Below, in pieces: positions 7,599-14,634 of a stretch of 15,635 nucleotides of DNA. Positions within the stretch are counted from its first letter, which is position 1. Every line of letters begins with the position of its first letter. The notes under the pieces are model-generated. The model was not told the DNA's origin. It saw nothing but the letters and a program-made list of their open reading frames with translations, and did not search any database. The position numbers and the translations under genes were made by a program. The DNA lies in contig JAWLGJ010000054.1 of the NCBI GenBank assembly GCA_041685145.1, forward strand, positions 1 to 15,635, written 5' to 3'. This DNA comes from JAWLGJ01 sp041685145. Lineage in GTDB: Bacteria > Pseudomonadota > Alphaproteobacteria > Rhodospirillales > Magnetospirillaceae.

Positions 7599-9035
7599 AT
7601 GAGCGTGCTGTACAAGGCTCTGGCCCGGGCGGCAAAGGCCAACAAGGCCGCGCGCGCCGAGCCGGAGCCGGTGCCGGCGGCCGCCGACCTGCCGGTGCTG
7701 GACGACCCGCCCCGGCGCGGCCGCGCCGTGGTGCGCGCGGCGCTGCTGGGCACGGTGGCGGCGCTGGCGGTGGTGGTGGGCGCCCTGTTCGCGTATCCCG
7801 AGGAAACGCTGTCGCTGGTCGAGGAGATGACGGGGGCCGTGCCGCCGCCGGTGCTGATGGCGTTGCGGGCGGACCCGGCGCCGCCGCGACCGCAAGCGCC
7901 CCCTCGCGACGCCGCCGAGCCCCCGCCGCCGCCCGAGACCGAGTCGGTGCCCGACGCCGAGCCGGTGGGCGCGTCCGAGGCCGCGCCCGGCACCGAGGTT
8001 CAGCCCGCGCCGGACGCGGAGCCGGCGGCGCCCGAGGTGCCGGAGGTCGCGGCCGAGGTCGAGGCACCGGCAGCCGAGGAGCCGGCGGCAGTGGCGGCGG
8101 AAACAAGCGTTGCCGCGCCGCCGCCACCCGCACAAAGCTCCAAGCCTGCGCCCGCGCCCGCGCCCGAGCCCGACCCCGCGTCCGCGCCCGACCCCAAGTC
8201 CGAGCCCGCGCCCGAGCCCGCGCCCGACCCCGAGTCCCGGCCCGCGCCCGCGCCCGAGCCGCCGGCCGCCGCCGCCCCGGCCTTGCCGGAGGTGCCCGCC
8301 GAGCCCCCCGCGCCGCCGTCGCGCGCGGACCTGGAAACCTTGCTGACCGAGATGAACCGGCGCGAGCAGGAGGAGGCCGCGACGCCGGTGAAGGTGGCGC
8401 GGGCGGATGCGCGGCCGTCGCTGGACGAATCCATCCGCGTCACCGAAACGGCGCCGGAACGCCGCGACGCGGGGCGGGCAGCCTTCGCCGCCCTGTTGCG
8501 CGGCGCGCATGAAGAGGCCCTGGCCCTTTACGACGAGGCGGCGCGGTTGAATCCCGGCGATCCGGCGGTGCTGATGGGCCGCGCCACCGCCCTGCACAAG
8601 CTGGGCCGCAACGAGGAGGCCCGCGCCGGCTACGAGCGGGTGCTGGCCGTCGATCCCGGCAACCGCGCCGCCCTGACCAACCTGCTGGCGCTGGTGGGCG
8701 AGCAGGCGCCGCGCGACGCCCTGGCCGAATTGGAGCGCCTGCGCGCCCGCCACCCGCGCTTCGGGCCGGTCCTGGCGCAGATCGCCCAGACCCACGCCCG
8801 CCTCGGCGATTTGGAGCAGGCCGTCGCCCACATGGCGGCGGCGCTGGAGGTCGAGCCGCACAACGTGCTGTATCTCTACAACCTGGCGGTGCTGCAGGAC
8901 CAAGCCGGTTTCGCCACGCAGGCGGCGGCGTCCTATGAGGGCGTGCTGGCGGCCGTCGCCCGGGGGGCGGCGCCCGGCCTCGCCCTTGACGAGGCGGGGC
9001 TGCGGGCGCGGCTGCGGCACCTGAAGGGGCGCTAG
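7599..9035 (+). CDS. MshN/GspB-like anchored protein with Pro-rich linker and TPR repeats
   Basis: 478 residues. A short cytosolic N-terminus (MSVLYKALARAAKANKAAR) resembles the MSV-x-KAL motif of MshN and GspB/ExeB proteins of pilus and secretion systems. One membrane segment follows at about 44-65. Residues 90-250 are an extended Pro/Ala/Glu linker likely to cross the periplasm. Residues about 290-470 form tetratricopeptide repeats, for example EEALALYDEAARLNPGDPAVLMGRATALHKLGR and ARAGYERVLAVDPGNRAALTNLLAL taken as two units. TPRs suggest a scaffold, perhaps for the secretin. ATG 7599 has GGGGGGAAAG eight bases upstream; an earlier TTG at 7500 in frame is not supported. The ATPase gene starts 3 bases after its stop. 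In ExeA/ExeB-type pairs the two proteins act together in secretin placement; that role is inferred here. Confidence 0.8.
   Translation: MSVLYKALARAAKANKAARAEPEPVPAAADLPVLDDPPRRGRAVVRAALLGTVAALAVVVGALFAYPEETLSLVEEMTGAVPPPVLMALRADPAPPRPQAPPRDAAEPPPPPETESVPDAEPVGASEAAPGTEVQPAPDAEPAAPEVPEVAAEVEAPAAEEPAAVAAETSVAAPPPPAQSSKPAPAPAPEPDPASAPDPKSEPAPEPAPDPESRPAPAPEPPAAAAPALPEVPAEPPAPPSRADLETLLTEMNRREQEEAATPVKVARADARPSLDESIRVTETAPERRDAGRAAFAALLRGAHEEALALYDEAARLNPGDPAVLMGRATALHKLGRNEEARAGYERVLAVDPGNRAALTNLLALVGEQAPRDALAELERLRARHPRFGPVLAQIAQTHARLGDLEQAVAHMAAALEVEPHNVLYLYNLAVLQDQAGFATQAAASYEGVLAAVARGAAPGLALDEAGLRARLRHLKGR
8146..8262 (+). repeat. Imperfect GCGCCC/GAGCCC hexamer tract coding for a Pro-rich linker
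   Basis: The tract is built from six-base units (GCGCCC, GAGCCC, GACCCC and variants) and codes for alternating A/E/D/K-P dipeptides (about residues 184-221 of the TPR protein). Unit changes keep the frame, so slippage would alter linker length only. Confidence 0.7.
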
Positions 9036-9038
9036 GCG

Positions 9039-10031
9039 ATGCCTTTCCGCCCCCATTTCGGCCTGGAAAGCTACCCGTTCCAGCTCATCCCCAACCCCGA
9101 GTACTATTTCCCGGGTGCCGAGCATCAGCGCATCCTGCAGGCGTTGCAGTTCGCCCTCGGGCGCCAGGCGGGCATTCTCAAGGTCACCGGCGACATCGGC
9201 ACCGGCAAGACGCTGCTGTGCCACCTGCTGCTGCGCCGCATCGGCGAGCGCGACGACGTCGCCTATCTGCACGCCCCCCACGACGACGAGGCGCTGGTGG
9301 TGCGGACCGTCTGCCGTGAATTCGGCCTGGAGCCGGGCGAGGGCGACAATCCCTATGAGATGCTGCGCGCCTTTCTGGTCGAGCGGCACGCCGAGGGGCG
9401 GCTGGCGGTGCTGGTCATCGACGAGGCCCAGGCCCTGGGGCGCGGCGGCCTGGAGGCGGTGCGGCTGCTGTCGACGCTGGAGACCGAGACCCACAAGCTG
9501 TTGCAGATCGTGCTCTTCGGACAGACCGAACTGGACGAGATGCTGAGGGCCGACGGCCTGCGCCAGCTCAACCAACGCATCGTCTTCAGCTTCCGGACCC
9601 AGCCCCTCAGCCGCGCCGAGACGCGGCGCTACATCGAATTCCGCCTCGACCGCGCCCGCGCCGAAGGCGTCAGCTTCCGTATCTTCACGCGCGGGGCCCT
9701 GCGCCGCCTCGCGGCGGCCAGCGGCGGCATTCCCCGCGTCGCCAATGTGCTGGCCGACAAGGCGCTGCTGGCGGCCTTCGCCGAGGGGGCGCGGACGGTG
9801 ACCGGGCGGCATGTCGGCAAGGCGGTGGCCGATTCGCGCACGTTGCTGGCGACGCGGCCCGGCCGGCGCCCGGCATGGGTGATGGCGGCGGCGGCCGGCG
9901 CGGCGGCCGTGGTGGTGCTGGCGCTGCTGGCGATGGGTGCCGGCGGCCTGCCGGCGGTCGGGGACACCGCCGGCGCCTTCCGCGAGCAGGTCCAGCGTCA
10001 CCTGGGCGGCGCGGCGGAGGCCGGGCGGTGA
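9039..10031 (+). CDS. MshM/ExeA(GspA)-like AAA ATPase
   Basis: A 330-residue AAA+ protein of the ExeA/MshM group. The N-terminus HFGLESYPFQLIPNPEYYFPG (taken as two parts) matches the family pattern FGL-x-xxPF-x-xxPdPxxf. Walker A is GDIGTGKT (51-58), Walker B is LAVLVIDEAQ with D128/E129, and a sensor-1-like IVLFGQTELDEML follows. The HxH/lid region ends near 265. One membrane segment lies at about 279-300, leaving only some 30 residues outside, so the periplasmic peptidoglycan-binding domain known from ExeA is absent. Family members power assembly of the secretin through the cell wall or assist pilus biogenesis. The ATG is 4 bases after the TPR gene's stop, and its own end overlaps the peptidase start in GTGA, so the three genes are coupled. 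Confidence 0.88.
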   Translation: MPFRPHFGLESYPFQLIPNPEYYFPGAEHQRILQALQFALGRQAGILKVTGDIGTGKTLLCHLLLRRIGERDDVAYLHAPHDDEALVVRTVCREFGLEPGEGDNPYEMLRAFLVERHAEGRLAVLVIDEAQALGRGGLEAVRLLSTLETETHKLLQIVLFGQTELDEMLRADGLRQLNQRIVFSFRTQPLSRAETRRYIEFRLDRARAEGVSFRIFTRGALRRLAAASGGIPRVANVLADKALLAAFAEGARTVTGRHVGKAVADSRTLLATRPGRRPAWVMAAAAGAAAVVVLALLAMGAGGLPAVGDTAGAFREQVQRHLGGAAEAGR

Positions 10032-10780
10032 GCGGACCGGGCGGCGGCGCCGGTCTGGCGCTGTTCGCCCTGTTGGGCACCGTCTTCGGCAGTTTCGCCA
10101 CCGCCGCCGCGTGGCGCCTGCCGCGCGGCGAACCCATCGGCGCGGAGCGCTCGCGCTGCCCGTCCTGCGCCACGCCGCTGGCAGCCCGCGATCTGGTGCC
10201 GGTGCTGTCATGGCTGCTGGCGGGCGGGTGCTGCCGGTCCTGCGGGGGCGGCATCGGCTGGCGCTACCCCCTGACGGAACTGGCGACCGCGGGCCTGTTC
10301 GCGCTGGCGTGGGCGCGCGCCGACGGCTGGTGGCAGGCGGCGGTGCTGGCGGTGCTGGTGACGGGACTGGTGGTGGTGGTGCTGGTCGACCTTTCCCACA
10401 CGCTGATTCCCGATCAGGCGCTTCTGGTGCTGCTTCCGGCCGGCGTGGCGTGGCAGTGGTTGGGCGGCTGGGAGCCGCTGGCGGCGGCGACGGGGGCGTT
10501 GGCCGGTCTGGGGCTGGGGCTGGGGCTGCGGTGGGGCTTTCGCGCCGCGACGGGGCGCGAGGCGCTGGGCCTGGGCGACGTCAAGTTCCTGGCGGTGGCG
10601 GGGGTGTGGCTGGGGCTGGGCGCCATGCCCGCCTTCCTGATCGCGGCGGGACTGCTGGGCGTAGCCTTCGGCGCCGCCTGGCGGCTCGGCGGCCGGGGCG
10701 AGGTGTTCCCCTTTGGCCCGGCGCTGGCGGCGGCGCTGCTGCTGCTGGTGCTGGCGCCGCCGGGTTGGGCGCCGGGCTGA
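10028..10780 (+). CDS. Type IV prepilin peptidase / N-methyltransferase
   Basis: An A24-family aspartyl protease of the inner membrane (PilD/GspO/MshP-processing type) that cleaves the short leader of prepilins and usually N-methylates the new N-terminus. The 250-residue product has the cytosolic zinc site C44-x2-C47 and C69-x2-C72, which marks the bifunctional class. It is followed by about six further hydrophobic segments. The catalytic aspartates are D121 in LVDLSHTLIPD and D184 in LGLGDVK. The start is GTG 10028, overlapping the ATPase stop (GTGA), with GGAGG at 10016-10020. The frame is open 51 codons further upstream, but that part lies inside the ATPase gene. Its clear substrate in the window is the pilin at 14635. 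Confidence 0.94.
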   Translation: MSGPGGGAGLALFALLGTVFGSFATAAAWRLPRGEPIGAERSRCPSCATPLAARDLVPVLSWLLAGGCCRSCGGGIGWRYPLTELATAGLFALAWARADGWWQAAVLAVLVTGLVVVVLVDLSHTLIPDQALLVLLPAGVAWQWLGGWEPLAAATGALAGLGLGLGLRWGFRAATGREALGLGDVKFLAVAGVWLGLGAMPAFLIAAGLLGVAFGAAWRLGGRGEVFPFGPALAAALLLLVLAPPGWAPG

Positions 10781-10858
10781 AGGACGGGCGCGCCGGCGGC
10801 CGCGAATCCAAATATAGCGTGCCGGGGCCCCGCAGAGCCGCAACATCGTCGAAATTCA

Positions 10859-10887
10859 TTGATTGTTAACGCGCCCGCCCCTACGGT
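10859..10887 (+). promoter_or_regulatory. Candidate promoter of the secretin gene
   Basis: -35 TTGATT (10859-10864), a 17-base spacer and -10 TACGGT (10882-10887) lie in the 216-base gap between the peptidase and the secretin. This would give a leader of about 100 bases. The gap contains an A+T-richer stretch (about 10915-10965), unlike the coding DNA around it. Confidence 0.4.
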
Positions 10888-10996
10888 CGGAGGCTGGCGG
10901 GGAGGGACGCATTCGGCGAAGAAATTTGGTGCTAAAGTGCGTCAAATTTGCTTCACTCCCGGCCAAGGATCTACCCCCTTCGGGCAGATGAGGTTT

Positions 10997-12925
10997 ATGA
11001 CGATCGCCACGGCCGCTCGGAACCTGCTGGTCGCCGTCCTCGCGGCGGGGCTGGCATCGTGTTCGACCGTCGGCGAGTACGATCCCAGCGCCGGACGCGA
11101 TCGCGCGGACTACGAGGCCCTGGCCAAGCGCCGGGCCGAGGCCGAGGCACCGCCGCCGCCGGCGCCGGCGCCGCCCATTCCCGAAATGCGGCCGCTGCTG
11201 GCCGCGCCGGCGCCGCCCGACCCCGGCGCCTCTCGCCTGGTGTCGATCAGCGTCACCGAGGACACGCCGCTCAAGGACGTGCTCATCGAACTGGCGCGCA
11301 AGGCGCGGCTGGACCTCGAACTCGACCCCGAGATCCGGGGCGGCGTCAATTTCATCGTTCACGACCGCCCCGTCGAGGAGGTGGTGCGCCGCATCGCCAA
11401 TCTCGCCGAGCTGCGTTACAGCTTCGAGGATGGCGTGCTGCGGGTCGAGATCGACCGCATGTTCCATCGCAACTACCGCCTCGACTACCTGAACCTGGTC
11501 CGCACCGCCAGCAGCAGCGTCTCCACCTCCACCGACGTCTTCTCGGCCGTCACCGGCGGCAGCGGCGGTGGCGGGGGCAATGGCTCGCGCAGCCATGTCG
11601 AGATGGAGTCGGAATCGAATTTCTGGCAGGAACTGTCGGCCAATGTGCAGCAGGTGATGATCAACACCGCGCCGCGCCGCCTCATGGCGACATCGCGGCC
11701 GGGGGCGCCGCCGCCGGTGGCGCAGGTGCCGGCGCCCGCCGACCCGGTGCCGGCGCCCGTGGACGGCGCCGGCAACGGCAACGACAACGACAACGGCAAC
11801 GACAACGACAACGGCAACGGCAACGGCAACGGCGAGGTCGCGGCGGCGCTGGAGGAATTGGCCGAACTGGAGGCCGAGGTCGAGGCCGCGGCCGACGGCG
11901 CGCCCACGCCCGCACCGCGCGCGGCCGCCGCGCCGGAAGACGACATGCCGGAGCAGCCGGAAAGCTGGTTCAGCATCAACAGGCAGGCGGGGATGCTGTC
12001 GGTCTTCGGCACCACCCGTCAGCACCGCGAGGTGCAGGAATATCTCAAGCAGGTGATGACGACGCTGGGCGCCCAGGTGCTCATCGAGGCCAAGGTGCTG
12101 GAGGTGCGGCTGCGCGACGAGTTCCAAAGCGGCATCAACTGGCGCAGCCTGGGCACCGCCGGCCTGGAATTCGCCCTGCCGCTGGGCAACGACTTCGGCA
12201 ACCTGCCCAACGTCTCGCCGCCCTTCAGCCAGCCCGACACCGCGCCCGCCGACGTGCTGACCCTGTCCTATGCCGGCGGCGACCTTGCCGGCCTGGTCAG
12301 CCTCATCGAGCGCTTCGGCACCGTGCGTACCCTGTCCAGCCCGCGCCTGACGGTGATGAACAACCAGACCGCGGTGCTGAAGGTGGCCGAGAACGAGGTC
12401 TATTTCCGCCTGGAAATCGAAACCACCACCACCGACGGCATCTCGGTGACGACGGTGGAAAGCGAACTGAACACCGTGCCCATCGGCGTGGTGATGACCG
12501 TGCAACCGACCATCGACTTCGAGGACGACGAGGTCATCCTCTCGCTGCGCCCCACCGTCTCGCGGATCACCCGGCAGGTTGCCGACCCGGCGGTGGCCTT
12601 TCAGCGGGTGTCGGGGGTTAGCTCGCTGGTGCCGGTGGTCGAGGTGCGCGAGATGGATTCCGTGGTGCGCATCCCCTCCGGCGAGGTCGTGGTGATGGGC
12701 GGGCTGATGCAGGAAACCCTGAACAAGGACACCCAGGGCGTGCCGGGGGCGTCGCGGGTGCCGGTGCTGGGCGAGCTGTTCAAGGCCCGCGACGACGTCG
12801 GCGAGGTGACGGAACTGGTGATCTTCCTGCGCGCCAGCATCATCAAGGGGCGCGAGTCGGTGCATCCGGCCGACAAGGATCTGTACCGCCGCTTCAGCGT
12901 CGACCCGCGCCCGCTGGCCTTCTAG
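10997..12925 (+). CDS. MshL-like lipoprotein secretin
   Basis: A 642-residue outer-membrane secretin of the MSHA/type II secretion kind. A lipoprotein signal MTIATAARNLLVAVLAAGL ends in lipobox LASC with Cys22. Residues about 77-150 form an N0/STN-type domain (SVTEDTPLKDVLIELARKAR). Then comes YRLDYLNLVRTASSSVS plus a Gly-rich loop, a pattern known from MshL. An insert at about 225-318 contains an Asn-Gly/Asp repeat. An N1-like stretch (RQHREVQEYLKQVM) leads to the secretin core from about 352 (AQVLIEAKVLEV, LSSPRLTVMNNQTAVLKV, VPIGVVMTVQP, SGEVVVMGGLMQE, VPVLGELF). ATG 10997 is preferred because GAGG precedes it and it gives a clean signal peptide; ATG 10988 is the alternative. It would form the pore for the pilus or secreted fibre. 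Confidence 0.9.
   Translation: MTIATAARNLLVAVLAAGLASCSTVGEYDPSAGRDRADYEALAKRRAEAEAPPPPAPAPPIPEMRPLLAAPAPPDPGASRLVSISVTEDTPLKDVLIELARKARLDLELDPEIRGGVNFIVHDRPVEEVVRRIANLAELRYSFEDGVLRVEIDRMFHRNYRLDYLNLVRTASSSVSTSTDVFSAVTGGSGGGGGNGSRSHVEMESESNFWQELSANVQQVMINTAPRRLMATSRPGAPPPVAQVPAPADPVPAPVDGAGNGNDNDNGNDNDNGNGNGNGEVAAALEELAELEAEVEAAADGAPTPAPRAAAAPEDDMPEQPESWFSINRQAGMLSVFGTTRQHREVQEYLKQVMTTLGAQVLIEAKVLEVRLRDEFQSGINWRSLGTAGLEFALPLGNDFGNLPNVSPPFSQPDTAPADVLTLSYAGGDLAGLVSLIERFGTVRTLSSPRLTVMNNQTAVLKVAENEVYFRLEIETTTTDGISVTTVESELNTVPIGVVMTVQPTIDFEDDEVILSLRPTVSRITRQVADPAVAFQRVSGVSSLVPVVEVREMDSVVRIPSGEVVVMGGLMQETLNKDTQGVPGASRVPVLGELFKARDDVGEVTELVIFLRASIIKGRESVHPADKDLYRRFSVDPRPLAF
11771..11830 (+). repeat. 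Hexamer repeat (GGCAAC/GACAAC, ten copies) inside the secretin gene
   Basis: Ten uninterrupted six-base units, six GGCAAC and four GACAAC, code for alternating Gly-Asn and Asp-Asn (residues 259-278). Copy changes would keep the reading frame. The tract lies in the interdomain insert, so length change should be tolerated. Confidence 0.95.
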
Positions 12926-12961
12926 GGGCGGGAGGCCCCACCATGCCCCGGCCCCCATTTC

Positions 12962-13018
12962 CCGTCACCCCGGTCACCCCGGAAGCCGTCTCCCCCACCC
13001 CCGTCACCCGGGAAGCCG
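12962..13018 (+). repeat. Short direct repeats between the secretin and permease genes
   Basis: GTCACCCCGGAAGCCG (12973-12988) recurs as GTCACCCGGGAAGCCG (13003-13018) with one mismatch and a 30-base period. A further partial copy, GTCACCCCG, abuts it at 12964-12972. The second copy supplies the GGAAG that precedes the permease start. Confidence 0.8.
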
Positions 13019-13025
13019 CGCGGCC

Positions 13026-13793
13026 ATGATCGCCACCCTGCGCTATGTGCTGCTGACGGCGGTCAAGGACCGGCTGTTCGGTGTGCTGTTCCTGCTCGTG
13101 CTGGCGGCGCTGCTGCTGGCCGCGTTCCTGGGCGACGCCGCCCTGGCCGAGGGGCGGGCGCTGTCGCTGGCCTATGCCGGCGCCTCCGGGCGCGCCATCC
13201 TGGTGCTGGGGCTGGTGGTGTTCATCGCCTTTCATGTGCGCCGCCTCCAGGAAACCCGCGAGATCGAGGCCATCCTGGCGCGGCCGCTGTCGCGCGAGGC
13301 CTTCGTGCTTGGCTATGCCGGCGGCTTCGCGGCGGTGGCGGTGCTGCTGGTGGTGCCGGTGGTGGCGGGGGTGGGCCTGGCGCTGTCGCCGCCGGCGGCG
13401 GGGCTGGCCGCGTGGGGGGCGAGCCTGCTGCTGGAGAGCCTGCTGGTGGTGGCGCTGGCTTTGTTCTGCGCGCTGACCCTGACCAGCGCCGTGGCGGCGA
13501 CCCTGGCGGCGCTGGGCTTCTATGTGCTGGGGCGGATGATGGCCTTCTTTGCCGACATCGCCGAAAAGGGCGTCGGCGGCGCCGGCGACCTGGGGGCGCT
13601 GACGCCGCTGGCGGAGGCGGTGGTGACGGCGCTGTTCATGCTCATGCCGCGTCTGGACCTGTTCGCGCCGGGGGCGTGGCTGGTGCACGGCGCCGATTGG
13701 AGCGCGGCGGCGCCGGTGGCCGCGCAGGCGCTGATCTATGTGCCCTTGCTGCTGCTGGCGGCGATGATCGATCTGCGGCGCAAGCGGTTCTAG
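13026..13793 (+). CDS. ABC-2-type membrane permease subunit
   Basis: A 255-residue polytopic inner-membrane protein with about six hydrophobic segments (near 17-36, 55-71, 98-120, 134-152, 153-170 and 226-246) and a basic C-terminus (LRRKRF). The loop ETREIEAILARPLSREAFVLGYAGGF (about 76-101, given here with its key residues) is the pattern seen before the third segment in ABC-2 permeases such as NosY and GldF. No ATPase gene sits beside it in the window, so its motor must be encoded elsewhere or the protein has another role. ATG 13026 is used, with GGAAG 10 bases upstream. It lies 100 bases after the secretin and 6 bases before the next gene. Substrate unknown. Confidence 0.75.
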   Translation: MIATLRYVLLTAVKDRLFGVLFLLVLAALLLAAFLGDAALAEGRALSLAYAGASGRAILVLGLVVFIAFHVRRLQETREIEAILARPLSREAFVLGYAGGFAAVAVLLVVPVVAGVGLALSPPAAGLAAWGASLLLESLLVVALALFCALTLTSAVAATLAALGFYVLGRMMAFFADIAEKGVGGAGDLGALTPLAEAVVTALFMLMPRLDLFAPGAWLVHGADWSAAAPVAAQALIYVPLLLLAAMIDLRRKRF

Positions 13794-13799
13794 CCGGCG

Positions 13800-14474
13800 A
13801 TGCCCCGTCTGATCGCCCTTTTCCTGCTCGTCCTTGCCGCCCAGGGGGCGTTCTGGGTTTGGACGCGGGAGGCGCGGGTGGAGGCGGCGCTGGTGCCGCC
13901 GCCGCCGTCGGAACGCGCCGTGGCGGCGCTGGCCTTCGGGGACGCGCAGTTCCTCTACCGGGCGCTGACGCTCAGGCTGCAGAACATGGGCGACGGCGGC
14001 GGCCGGTTTCCGCCCCTGCGCGACTACGACTACGGCCGCTTGGCGGGCTGGTTCCGGCGCATCGAGGCCCTGGACCACGGCGCCGATTTCCTGCCGGCGG
14101 TGGCGGGGCATTATTACGGCGCCAGCCCTGAGCCCGACCAGGTGCGCCGCATGGTGACCTTCCTGCGCGCCCACGCCGCCCGCGACCCGGCGCGCAAGTG
14201 GCGCTGGCTGGCGCACGCCGTCTATCTGGCCCGCCATCGCGTCGGTGACCTCGACCTGGCGCTGGCGGCGGCGCATGAATTGGCGGCCCTGGAGGTTCCG
14301 GACCTGCCGATGTGGACGCGCCAGATGCCGGCCTTCGTGCTCTCGGCCGCCGGCGAGGCCGAGGCCGCCCGCGACCTGATGGCGGCGCTGCTGGCCTCCA
14401 CCCCCGACCTCAGCCGCGAGGAGGCGGCCTATATGCGCGACTTCATCGCCCGCATGGACAACCAAGCCATGTAG
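13800..14474 (+). CDS. Membrane-anchored protein of unknown function
   Basis: 224 residues. One N-terminal hydrophobic segment (about 4-21, IALFLLVLAAQGAFWVW) looks like a signal anchor, leaving about 200 residues in the periplasm. The rest is helical in character, with paired-helix stretches near the C-terminus that resemble degenerate TPRs (LDLALAAAHELAALEV; AGEAEAARDLMAALLAS). Distinctive patches are GDAQFLYRALTLRLQNMGD, YDYGRLAGWFRRIEAL, GHYYGASPEPDQVRRMV and ARKWRWLAHAVYLARHR. I cannot name a family. It begins 6 bases after the permease stop with no clear ribosome binding site, so it is probably translated together with the permease and may work with it. Confidence 0.75.
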   Translation: MPRLIALFLLVLAAQGAFWVWTREARVEAALVPPPPSERAVAALAFGDAQFLYRALTLRLQNMGDGGGRFPPLRDYDYGRLAGWFRRIEALDHGADFLPAVAGHYYGASPEPDQVRRMVTFLRAHAARDPARKWRWLAHAVYLARHRVGDLDLALAAAHELAALEVPDLPMWTRQMPAFVLSAAGEAEAARDLMAALLASTPDLSREEAAYMRDFIARMDNQAM

Positions 14475-14475
14475 G

Positions 14476-14491
14476 CGCGCCGCAAGGCGCG
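14476..14491 (+). terminator. GNRA-loop hairpin after the anchored-protein gene
   Basis: CGCGCC-GCAA-GGCGCG is a perfect 6-base-pair stem with a GCAA tetraloop, starting two bases after the stop codon. The next T run is more than 30 bases away, so it may stabilise the mRNA end rather than terminate. Confidence 0.4.
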
Positions 14492-14542
14492 AATGGCGGC
14501 GCGGCCTTTGCCAATACATTCGAAGTTTTTTAACAAAATGCG

Positions 14543-14572
14543 TTGAGGTCTAGCCGGAAGGTCTGGTGTAAT
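14543..14572 (+). promoter_or_regulatory. Candidate promoter of the pilin gene, with a small dyad at the -10
   Basis: -35 TTGAGG (14543-14548), an 18-base spacer and -10 TGTAAT (14567-14572) follow an A+T-rich stretch (about 14511-14540) that could act as an upstream element. An inverted repeat TGGTG-TAATAC-CACCA (14564-14579) covers the -10 and might be an operator. The leader would be about 55 bases. Confidence 0.45.
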
Positions 14573-14634
14573 ACCACCATCGGTCCTCGGAGCGATTTGG
14601 GGGCCGCGCGTCAGATCGAAAGGGGAGCAGAACC

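Noticed and set aside
9875..10027. 51-codon upstream extension of the prepilin peptidase frame
   Set aside because: It is Gly/Arg-rich sequence inside the ATPase gene. The GTG at 10028 has a good ribosome binding site and the correct N-terminus.
5472..10211. A 1579-codon open frame on the minus strand opposite guaA, the TPR protein and the ATPase
   Set aside because: It runs antisense to three well-supported genes. Its product is low-complexity Arg/Gly/His/Gln-rich sequence, and long stop-free antisense frames are expected at this G+C content.
10859..10870. CtrA-type sites suggested by TTAAC upstream of the secretin (10867) and pilin (14530)
   Set aside because: Only single half-sites are present; the paired TTAA-N7-TTAA arrangement is missing.
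10926..10940. Possible sigma-54 promoter (TTGGTGCTAAAGTGC) upstream of the secretin
   Set aside because: The GG and GC elements are separated by 9 bases rather than the required 10, and the flanking bases do not match.
11771..11830. On/off phase variation of the secretin by repeat slippage
   Set aside because: Units are six bases long, so copy changes keep the frame and can only alter linker length.
10856..12958. A 700-codon minus-strand open frame opposite the secretin gene
   Set aside because: It is antisense to a clear secretin; its composition follows from the complement of high-GC codons.
12894..14519. A 541-codon minus-strand open frame opposite the permease and anchored protein
   Set aside because: It is Gln/Arg/His-rich with no domain. 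The plus-strand frames show real membrane segments, coupling and codon bias.
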